Source: [Phialemoniopsis] sp. UDSM-2020
Lineage: Eukaryota > Ascomycota > Sordariomycetes > Thyridiales > Thyridiaceae
Length of the DNA: 64,000 bases
Assembly: GCA_018873225.1 (NCBI GenBank)
Contig: JAEILZ010000003.1
Span: 3,224,001 to 3,288,000, forward strand
Direction of reading: 5' to 3'
Of the stretch, positions 55,144 through 64,000 are shown one piece after another. Within the stretch, counting starts at the first letter, position 1; each line of letters begins with the position of its first letter. Made by a program: the position numbers and the translations under genes. Under the pieces are notes generated by a model, which searched no databases, was not told the origin of the DNA, and worked only from the letters and a program-made list of their open reading frames with translations.

Positions 55144-56034
55144 AATGAAGTTACAGAGTATTACTGCTCAGTGTCATCCGTAAGGAGCCATCTAAGAAGA
55201 AGAGGAGAGGAAAAGAGGCATCACGGCGCCTTTGAGCGAGTCATAAGTCGGTCTTTAAGCTTCCCCGCCCGGAGAGGCCAGGATCGGGGGCCGGAGCGGG
55301 TGTTGCGGGAGACGAACGCTTGGTGAAAGCTTAAAAGTACATCAATTACCTAGGTAGTTACTTGGCTCAGATGCATTGAGGTCGTCAAGTCGGTCGGCAT
55401 TGGCTTTAGTGGGCCTTTCAGGCTGGAGTACCCGAGTGTTGTACCTGGAAGTGTGCTGGAGATAAGACAATAAAAAAAGGAGCCAGAAGATAGCCGACAA
55501 GACTAATTATTTTGCCTCGCCCTACATGAAGAGGAACCTTCTGCACCCATACTCACACCATCTTTCTAACAACTTGCTTCTGCTTGCATACAGAGGCCCC
55601 TCCAAAAGCAAAGGACGCGTGCCACGTCGAACCGGTCTGCTCTTGTGCCATCCATCCCCATTGCCTGCTTGTCGGCTCTGCATCACACACGCTCCCACGT
55701 TCTCAATCTGCCCTATCACCGGACTCCTTCGCGCGACCGGTATCCGAACAGTCCCTCTTGACCTCCCCCAGGACGTCAATTCCTCCAAGCTGGAGTGCTC
55801 TGCCAGCAGACAGTTGATCAAACATGTCCATGATTCAATAACATTAGTTTCCTTCCCTCCGGCTTACCACTGCCTCCTCGCTCCCCGTATGAGCAAGGAC
55901 GACTCCGGAGTTACTTGATACACTATCGCAGAACAGCTGCGACTCCGAACCGAAACTTCATTACCGTAACTAGATTTTCTGGTCTGTCCCCGGCATTGGG
56001 ACAATAGACCAGCCAGTCATTTTGTCCGCCTATC
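55144..56034. promoter_or_regulatory. divergent promoter region between MFS and antiporter genes
   Basis: About 890 bases between two outward-facing membrane transporter genes. It contains a TACCTAGGTA palindrome near 55348 and an ATG frame of 130 codons at 55526 with no domain. No factor sites are assigned. Confidence 0.4.
55151..55191 (-). promoter_or_regulatory. two overlapping uORFs before the MFS gene
   Basis: A 5-codon uORF (55191-55174) ends in TGA that overlaps the ATG of an 8-codon uORF (55177-55151) as ATGA. The second stops eight bases before the main ATG. Confidence 0.5.
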
Positions 56035-57887
56035 ATGCCGACTCTTGCTGTCAACGACTTCAACATCGTTGTTAGTGTTCTGGGAGGATGGGTGTCTCTC
56101 TTCGGCCTGGTATCATACCTATGCAAAGAGAACTTCTATCTGTCAGAAGCATGTATGTCACAAGTCACCCTAAACCCGGGGCTAATGGTCTGGTGCTGAT
56201 TCGTAGCGACTCAAGTGATATCCTTGCTTGCCGGCGTGGCCTTTTCGCCGCCGGCTGCCAACCTCATCCGGCCTTTGGACTACGCCGGCTCTGAGCATAA
56301 CCTCAATGCCGTCACGCTGTACTTTTCGCGCCTGGTCCTTGGTGTCCAGCTCGTTCTAGCTGGTGTTCAGCTCCCCAGCCGCTACCTCAAGCAGGAATGG
56401 AAGCCTTTGTCTATTCTTCTAGGTCCTATCATGACCCTGATGTGGCTGGCAACTAGCCTCCTGGTCTGGGCCCTCGTGCCGGACCTCAACTTCCTGCATG
56501 CCCTGGCCATTGGATCCTGCGTCACACCTACGGATCCTGTACTCTCTAACGTCATCGTGAAGGGTAAATTTGCCGACCATAACGTTCCCAAGGATTTGCA
56601 GCAGATCATCATCGCCGAGTCCGGCGCCAACGATGGCTTGGGATATCCCTTCCTCTTTATCGCCCTCTACCTCATCAAGTACATCGGCGACGGCGGCGCC
56701 ACGCACTCTGGCGGCGCCGGCATGGCTGTTGGCCTGTGGTTCGGCGAGACGTGGGGCTATACTATCCTGCTCAGTGTCGTCTATGGCGCAGTCGTTGGTT
56801 GGGTCGCTAAGGAGCTGCTTCATTGGGCCGAGGAGCACAAGTTTGTTGACCGTGAGAGTTTTCTCGTCTTTGCCATCTCGCTCGCTCTCTTTATCACCGG
56901 GACTTGCGGGTTGATCGGCAGCGACGACGTGCTCGCATGCTTCATCGCCGGTAACGCCTTCACCTGGGACGATTGGTTCCGTCTGCGCACGCTCGACGAC
57001 TCGCTGCAACCCACGATTGACATGCTTCTCAATGTTGCCGTCTTTATGTGGTTCGGCGCCGTGTGCCCTTGGTCTGAGTTCCTGTCTAACAGCGTTGTAC
57101 CATTGTATCGTCTCATATTCCTGGGTATTCTGATTCTGCTGCTCCGACGTCTGCCATGGATCCTCCTGGTCAGGGGCTACATACCGCAGCTGCGCGACTT
57201 CCGACAGGCCGTTTTCATGGGATTCTTTGGTCCGGTCGGCGTGTCTGCTATTTTCTACCTGTACATCACACTGGAGTTCCTCGAGACATTGAATGTTGAC
57301 GAAGAGCCAAGATATGATGTTGCCAACCTCGGCGAGGCTGTTAAGGTGGTTGTGTGGTTCATTGCAATTTGCAGTATTGTATGACTTCTCGTGCTTCTGG
57401 TCAGCAACCTCAGCAGCTAATAAACTTCTAGGTCGTGCATGGTCTGAGTATCCCTCTGGGCAAACTCGGCTTCTACCTTCCGCGGACCTTGTCCCGAAGC
57501 CATCAGTCACCATCCACCAGTGAAGGGCCTCCGTCTCCGTCCTTTAACATCGGCAGCCGCGTGAGCACGTTGACGCTTAGACGGGCAGGCGGTGCTTTGC
57601 GCTCCCCGAGCGAGACGCCCAGAGATTCAATCGCGAACGCTACTGCTCGTCCCATCTACAGAATCGGTGGCTCCATTGTCCCGGCGAAGGACTCTACTGT
57701 TGCTCTACCTTCGGAGTCGCGGCTTCGGGAGCAGGATGTTGAGCGCGACGCTGTGCCGGGTTCTTCAAACGAAGCTGACGATAGATCGGATCCGAATTTT
57801 TCGCCGCCAGTCACGCCCGGGGTCGCCGCGACGAGGACAATCCGATTTCCCGACGAGCTTCATCCCTCGGCCCGCGAGGGCCAATGA
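56035..57887 (+). CDS. Na+(K+)/H+ antiporter, Sod2/Nha1 type
   Basis: Alkali-cation/proton antiporter of the plasma membrane (CPA1 family). Exons 56035-56152, 56207-57378 and 57432-57887 give 581 residues. About a dozen TM segments can be read. The family signature TPTDPVLSNVIVKGKFAD is followed by ESGANDGLGYPFLF, which holds the conserved Asn-Asp pair expected for cation exchange. FRQAVFMGFFGPVGVSAIFY near the end of the membrane part is also diagnostic. The cytosolic tail is about 130 residues, Ser/Pro/Arg-rich, and much shorter than in yeast Nha1, so it is closer in size to fission yeast Sod2. Exon 1 encodes the first helix (NIVVSVLGGWVSLFGLVSYL). The ATG at 56035 precedes that helix closely. 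Role inferred: salt and pH homeostasis. Confidence 0.92.
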
Positions 57888-60800
57888 AGACGCGCGATAG
57901 GGAGAGGACATACTTCGTTCAGGTGGTACGAGATGCAGAACATCCTGCATGTGGCTGCATCACTTGCCCAGGGCGCCAATGGCCCATTATGAAATCATGG
58001 TTATCTATGTCGCCACATAGCAACCATCCCGACGAGAGGATGTAGGGATGATGAAATTTGAAGTTTTATTTACATAGCTTGAAGGTGAACTGAAATCGCT
58101 GCTGTCGAATCTCTTCTCTCGATAAGATTCTGTCATTCAGGCAAAATCAGCACGGCGGTAAGGGGCTTGGCCAATGAGGACGCCGAGGGTGATGCGACTC
58201 CCAGGATCTCGGGATTCTCAGGCACAGAGACACGGTATAGCCGGTCCAGCCCTACACCAACCTCACCGCCTGCCGCAGTTCGTTAAGGTTCTTGGATTTT
58301 GGTAAAGGGGGGTGTGATAGATTGATAGATTCCTGATGGTGTGCTCCACGCGTTTGTTTAACTCGAGACTCTCTTTCCCAATTTACCTCGTCCGCAATCC
58401 TGAATGTCCCGATGAGCTATTACGATTGATATGAGCTGTTTTTTACTGCCCATCTGTGTTTGGCCTTTCCAGAAGGATTGCTATCGGCAGGCTTGTCATT
58501 CGGCGCAGCCACCCCGGGGGATAGACGGTGTGTTGGTGGAGGCCGTGTGGGGTTGTCCCTGCTCTGTATGCGCTGTTCCTGCACTGCAAGGGGCTGGCGT
58601 TGATCCTGGGTTTGCGTTTTATCGATGAATCAATTGACTCTCGGTCGAACCAAGCGATACGATTTGCAAGATCAAGGCAAGTTAACGTTTGCTGAACCGC
58701 CGGTTTATCACTGGAGACACCTCGGCCCTATCGCCTTTGGCAAAACTCAATCACAGATCGATCTCGTCTAATCGTATACGGACGGCAAGCTCCTTTGATA
58801 ATTATAGATAAGCCTTTGCCTTGTTTGGCCGAGAGTTGAAGCGGCGGTGTCGACTTATCGATCATGTTCGCTGCAAAGTGCCAGACCGCATGCATTGCGC
58901 CAGAAGAGGATGTCCCCAGAATTCCTCGAGGAGTCTACTACAGTACACGAGTTACCTACACAGTTTTGGTCGACAATGAGGTGATTCGGATATGCAAGCC
59001 GTGCAGTAGGGCGGCCTGCGGCATGCGTCCCGAACCAGGTATTTTCTCGCTCTGGCCGGCCGCCAAGTCCAGTTCCATCCACCACCACCAAAAGTCAAAG
59101 TATCTACGCGATCACCATGCTCGACAATCCGCACTGTACGAAGGTTACAGGCTGAAGTTTCAACCCTCCTGCCAGGTATCGACTGCTTGCAAGAGGACTA
59201 TCCCAGTACCCAACGCCATGCAGGTCAATACCTCGCAGGGAGGGACGTCTTACCCTTACCACCTCTGTCTGTATATAGATAGGAGAGTTGGAGGGAGTTG
59301 CGTGTACGCTGGGGACTTGGCGCTTAAGCGAAATACGGAGAGTCGATGGTGTACCAGTCAAATAGGTATTGTGTGCGTCCTTGATCGCAAAGAGGAGAAG
59401 GGCTGAGAAGTGGTGAGAACGCGCAAGCTCCATGGCGAAGCCGGTGCTCCCGCTTCAGTGATGGAATTCCCACCAACAAAACAACAAAAAGAGGTAAGTC
59501 AACAATTATTTACTTAGTAAGAGCATCAGGTATCCATCGATCATATAATCATATAACAAAGACGTGTCCTCGAGCGGAGCCGGAGGAATAGGCATCGTAA
59601 ATGGGGCTTCGGTGCCTACAGCCTCCAGGGCGGATCGGTTAGCGGCCAGAGGCTTTGCGGCTGGGTTAGGGGACGCCGGCCTGACGATAACAGTGCGGGC
59701 TGGAAGGGGTCCAGGGCTGTCTAGGAATGCCTGCTTTCCCGTCCCCTAATCAAGGGTCTCAATTGTCTCCCTGCTGTCCTTCCAGCCTCATGGTATGAGA
59801 CATTCTGAGAGTTTGTCTTGTCTTGGGTCAGGAACGAGAGTTACGTAGCAGGTAATCGGAAAACACGGTCAATCGATATCATGCAAGAAAGGGAGACGAG
59901 GGAGACAAGGTGGCTTGTTTCTCCCGCAACGAGTTATCTCGCGTCCTTTGAGCAAGCAAACAATTAGTTAAGAGATTGAGTGAGCTGCTGATTCTTCGCA
60001 CTGTACGATTGACACCTGCCAGGCTGTACGGCCACCACATTGACGGTCCGGTGAGCCACCAAATCAAGAGTGCGGTTCCATTGTGTGCCACTTTTTTAGT
60101 GTTCGAAAAATTCCCAAGGTTCCCTTTCCCACCAGTGAGCTGGCGCAGAAAGGGAGGGAAAACGAGAGAGAAACCGGATCCCCAGTAAAATCCTAGTGAA
60201 ACCCAGTAAAAACCCAGTAAAAGCCACCCCGGCCACCGCCATGCTGTTCGTCCACAGCTTGGGGGGATCGCTGGCACCTGGGAGGCCACCACCAGGCTAA
60301 GAGCCCAGACACCACCTGGACACCACACATCCCACTAGCCCTGAACGAGCGTAGATTAGTGCGGCGGCGTGGCCCCAAGCAAATCAAGCGAAAGAGTGAG
60401 AGACGGCCACTGCGAGATTGAGGGAGAAGAGTCAGAGACTGTGAGAGAGTGACAACCCTTTTCTCTTGGGCTCCACGAAAAAGGCTGGGTCCCCAGAAGG
60501 AGTCGCTGCACAACGAGGGGGGCCCGCTTTGATTTACCTATTCTGACTAGTTTGATGATACACCACTACTGCTACTCTTTCTTTCCTTCCCTTTTTTTGC
60601 CCTCACGACATCTGGCTGCCAGCTCGTCTTCCAAATAAAGCCAGTCGACGACAAAGAGCTTCATTTTCGCGGAACGCCACACGCAAGGCGAGCTGTCACC
60701 TCTGGCAGTCTCTGGCCGTTGTCGCTGTCCCTTACCGAACCAATCTCACCGTTCGCGCGCACCCACTGCCGACCACCGGACCGCCTCTTTCTGGTTGGAG

Positions 60801-61107
60801 GAACCCTGATTGCATACCGCAAATCCACGTTTCGAACATCTCTCCTCAACAACGATTATACCACAATATAGCCCGGCGACACAGATTGGAGGTCTTTCCT
60901 GGGTAATTTATCACGCGAAATTGCCGATTGTGCCAGCTTTTTCTGCATAAGTCGACTTCTCTGCACGCCAACACCCTTTTCCAGTCGCCACTTTTCGACA
61001 TCGAGTCTACATCAAAGACAACGTTCCTCAACCACGATATCGCCCCTTTAACCCTCTCGAATTTTTCTCAGAATTAGCTCAGATCGATTTTCTTTTGTCT
61101 GCTGGTC
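57888..61107. other. intergenic region and long Mga2-like leader
   Basis: No supported gene. A 180-codon ATG frame at 58864-59406 has nine Cys but no domain and unclear composition. A four-copy tandem repeat lies at 60181-60222. From about 60560 to 61105 the plus strand has no ATG, consistent with a long transcribed leader of the next gene. Confidence 0.45.
60181..60222. repeat. four-copy short tandem repeat
   Basis: Units of 10-11 bases (CCCAGTAAAA and close variants) follow one another; the second copy is CCTAGTGAAA. The period is close to one helical turn. Confidence 0.7.
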
Positions 61108-64000
61108 ATGCCGCCGCCTGGTCACGGCACGACCGGCCCATCTTTCGCCGCTCCAGGAATGTCGACCGCCACGGAGCTCAACGACGCCGAGTTCAACGAC
61201 TGGTTCGGCGACTCGCCCCCAAACCTCCTCGAATTCATAGACTCTGACGCCGATACGCTTCAGTCTCTGGAGGCGTCGAGGAAGGTGGACCGTAAGGGGT
61301 TTTTGTCGCCAGAGCCGAACGTGAATTTCGCACCCTCTGCCACGTCGGCCGACTCACCCATCTCGCCATTTCAAGATTCATCCTCGGAGGACTCATTGTC
61401 GACCAAGAGGACGCGGAGCACGGCTTCGACCAAGACCGGCCTCACGAGCGCGGACACGATGATGTCTGACGGGCCGGATCTCAAGCAAGATTACAATGTA
61501 GAGGACTTTTTGCACGTCGACGATGGCGAGGCTTTCCGGTATGACGGGGCGACGATCAACCCCCAGTCGATCGAGCAGCAGTACAGCATGGACGATGCTG
61601 CCATGGAGAATGTCTTTGACTTCACCAGCGCCACCAGCAGCCCGAGCCCCAACGCTCAATTGGCTCCCACCCCAGAGACACATATCAAACATGATGCGCA
61701 GAACAGCTTCTCAGGCAAGGCTATTTCGCCCGCGGAGACGAAGCCCGCGAACCGACGACACGCCAAAGGTTTCTCGGTACGTTTCAATCCTTTTGACTGC
61801 GTGACTTCACCCAATTCTTGCTAACATTTGTGCAGCAATACTCATTGACACAGTCCATGAACGGTCTCAAGACCAACGGCTCGAGGGAGGTGTCGCCCGC
61901 ATCTAATTTCATCTTCAGCCAGGATTCGTCGCCTTCGGCCTTCTTCAATAACTCGCCTTCGCCGGTCATGAACATTGACTTTACGAACGGTGCGAACATG
62001 GCCGTTACAGGTGACGGCATCATGCCTTTCCAGGGCATTTCTCCAGCTCAGCCACACCAGAGCCGACCTGCACCCGGCATGCTCATGCCCAACGGGATAC
62101 CAGCACCGCTGCATTTTGGCATGTACCCGCAGCAGCCCATGTTTGGCGGCCAGAGCCCCTGCAAACTGACGATCGACCCGATTCCTCTCAAGTCGCGTGT
62201 TGAGACACAAATCCCTATCAAGATGAGGCTATCGCCGTTGCCTCCAGGCATCAAGCGGCTGCATTTGCCTACGCACACGATCTCCAAGCCGAAGCTGCTG
62301 GCTAAGCCGCGGGCAGAGCGATCTCCCGACATGCTTGAGCTTTCGACGATGCTGGTATGCACGAGCGCCATGCAGAACCCAGAAATCAGGCGCAAGGCGC
62401 TCGCTCGTGCTGCGGCGGGCATCTACCCCCCGCCCGAGTCGGCGGCTGGTGAGGATGATGAGACCAAGCCCGCAAATGGCGGTGAGATATGGATCTGCAA
62501 GGGATGCATACAGCGGGAGCGGAAGCGTGCCGATCGTAAAAAGTCAAAGAAGCCCGAGGAGGATGAGACCTGGAGGCGCAACGAGCATCGGCGAGTCATC
62601 GTGTTCAATACGCAGGAGATCAAGGAATGGCAAAACCCGGCCGCCATAGGCCACGGCGCCGCGGCGGTGGACCAGGCCATGGAAGCCGTTGTCGACGCAC
62701 CCATGAGGATAGCGTGCTACTGCCGACACCATAGCGAAAAGGCCGGCTTCCAAGTCATTTTCACTGTCAAGGATTGCCGGGATCAGGTCATTGCCCAGGC
62801 CTTTTCGGCGTCTATCATGATCACCGACGACCACAAGACGCACACTCTGCCGCCAGGCATGGGCACTGCTTCGACTGCTAATAACTCGGACACCTCCCTA
62901 GGACAACAACCCTCGTTGGCGACGACTCCTGAGACCAGTGCGCTGAGCCCTGGGTCGAATTTCCGCGTGTCGCAGTCTACTTCTGACCTGACCTCACTGA
63001 AGCGGCAGTCGAGTACATTCTCCTCGTCTCTCGCACCGGGCGTGGCATCTCAGAATGGCTCTGCGGGGCCCACCCCGCGAAATCTCTCGCGACCAGCTTC
63101 GCCTACCTCCTCGTCAGGACCGTCAACGAAGAAGAGGAAATCGAGTGGCTCGACCAAGGTTCCTTCCGGCCTCGCAATGACTCGGCTCGAGACTGCCCAG
63201 GCGCCGACATCACAGGTCCCTAATGGCCAGCCCAGCGGCGTCGTTCCCAAGGCCACGTCTCCGTTCTCGCCTAATATGGCTGGTTTCGCCCCTGATCAGA
63301 TGTTTGCGCAGCAGACAGCTGCTCCAGCAAATTTGACCCAGCCGTTTACCACCGGCCCACCCACACCGAACAGCAATGATCAGGTCTTCTTCTCCAACAA
63401 CAACCGATCTGCAAGCATGGACAATCTTGCAATGAGCCAGTTGTACTCGGCACCCACATCTGCTCATCCTAGCCGTGCGCCAAGTCCTAATGGCCTCCGA
63501 AACGCTGCCACTGCCGCGCAGCAGCAGGCGCAGATGTCACAGGCGCTCCAGAACAACCTCTTCTCTATGCCCCTGGGTATGCCCCAGGCCGCACAGGCTC
63601 CCTCCATCATTCACAAGATCATCCCTGGCGAAGGACCCAAGTCTGGAGGCATCGAGGTGACGATTCTCGGCATCGGCTTCTACCAGGGTTTGGATGTGAT
63701 GTTTGGTGACCAAAAGGCGACCACAACGACATTCTGGGGAGAGCGCTCACTTGTCTGCCTGGTTCCTCCTTCGCCAACTGCAGGTCACGTCTTGGTCACT
63801 CTGAAGCAGTCCAACGGCCAGCCCGCCTCGCCGTTCCCGCCTAATCAGCAGCGGATCACGTTCAAGTACATCGACGATGACGAGCAGCATCTTCTAAGAA
63901 CAGCTCTTACCGTGCTATCAAAGAAGATGACTGGCAGGTTTGAGGATGCTCAGGAAGTCGCCAGGCGGATCATTGGCACTGATACCCCCAGTTGGGGTAC
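61108..64000 (+). CDS. Spt23/Mga2-like transcription factor, 3' end beyond window
   Basis: Homologue of yeast Spt23/Mga2, ER-anchored factors released by the proteasome to control fatty-acid desaturation and hypoxic genes. Exon 1 is 61108-61776; a 59-nt intron with a GCTAAC branch site follows; exon 2 runs from 61836 past the window end, so about 944 residues are seen. The N-terminus is acidic (NDAEFNDWFGDSPPNLLEF), possibly an activation region. The conserved Spt23/Mga2 domain starts near CKLTIDPIPLKSRVETQIPI and includes WICKGCIQRERKR, RVIVFNTQEIKEW and IACYCRHHSEKAGF. Ser/Thr/Pro-rich sequence follows, then an IPT/TIG domain (IIHKIIPGEGPKSGGIEVTI...GERSLVCLVPPS). The expected ankyrin repeats and C-terminal TM helix would lie to the right. 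Being the last gene, it cannot be judged for completeness. Confidence 0.9.

Noticed and set aside
56419..57513. 364-codon minus-strand frame opposite the Na+/H+ antiporter
   Set aside because: A shadow of the plus-strand transporter. The plus frame has all family signatures and spliced ends.
58864..59406. 180-codon ATG frame with nine Cys
   Set aside because: No signal peptide and no regular Cys spacing. Likely chance, though a transcript check is cheap.

Overview
The window is nuclear DNA of a filamentous ascomycete (Pezizomycotina, most likely a Sordariomycete). The genes are broken by short introns (about 48-120 nt, one of 213 nt) with GTAAGT-like donors and CTAAC/CTGAC-like branch sites just before the acceptor. 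The families are typical of moulds: a DUF7598-like membrane protein, an Asl1-type GH128 glucanase, an Upc2-like Zn2Cys6 regulator, Sod2-like and MCT-like transporters, and an Spt23/Mga2-like protein. I place 18 protein-coding genes, the last running off the right edge. I found no convincing rRNA, tRNA, CRISPR or intact transposon.

Layout. 1.2-2.1 kb: four-TM membrane protein (+). 3.1-5.7 kb: Pcf11 (+, six exons). 6.3-7.3 kb: aldo-keto reductase (-), divergent from an NADP sugar/dihydrodiol dehydrogenase at 8.7-10.0 kb (+). 10.7-11.6 kb: Trm9 tRNA methyltransferase (+). 12.7-14.1 kb: Myb/SANT protein (-, 5' end unresolved). 14.1-19.1 kb: no intact gene, only coding-like fragments. 19.1-19.9 kb: tubulin cofactor B (+). 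21.8-23.5 kb: membrane-anchored RING-H2 ligase (+). 23.5-26.5 kb: gene-poor, with a cryptic cysteine-rich exon (-). 26.5-28.6 kb: 7-TM protein in 12 exons (+), one apparently 3 nt long. 29.9-31.2 kb: secreted GH128 (-). 31.2-38.9 kb: gene desert. 38.9-40.6 kb: Zn2Cys6 factor (+). 41.9-43.0 kb: tubby/LURP-like protein with two PPxY motifs (+). 44.0-46.3 kb: 6-phosphofructo-2-kinase/bisphosphatase (-). 46.3-50.4 kb: no convincing gene. 50.4-51.7 kb: Tad3 (+). 52.5-53.6 kb: RNase H1 (+). 53.9-55.1 kb: MCT-like MFS transporter (-), divergent from a Na+/H+ antiporter at 56.0-57.9 kb (+). 61.1-64.0 kb: Spt23/Mga2-like factor (+, truncated by the window).

Most genes are housekeeping (mRNA 3'-end formation, tRNA wobble modification by Trm9 and Tad3, tubulin folding, RNA:DNA hybrid removal, fructose-2,6-bisphosphate control) mixed with wall, transport and regulatory functions. 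There is no biosynthetic cluster or operon-like unit. The observations I rate highest are gene-structure features: the 3-nt microexon, two stop-free in-frame introns (Pcf11, RNase H1), an AUG-free in-frame extension before RNase H1 that reads like a mitochondrial presequence, clustered uORFs before the MCT-like gene and the Zn2Cys6 gene, and the cryptic Cys-rich exon. All exon boundaries are read by eye from splice motifs and family conservation. No alignment or transcript evidence was available.
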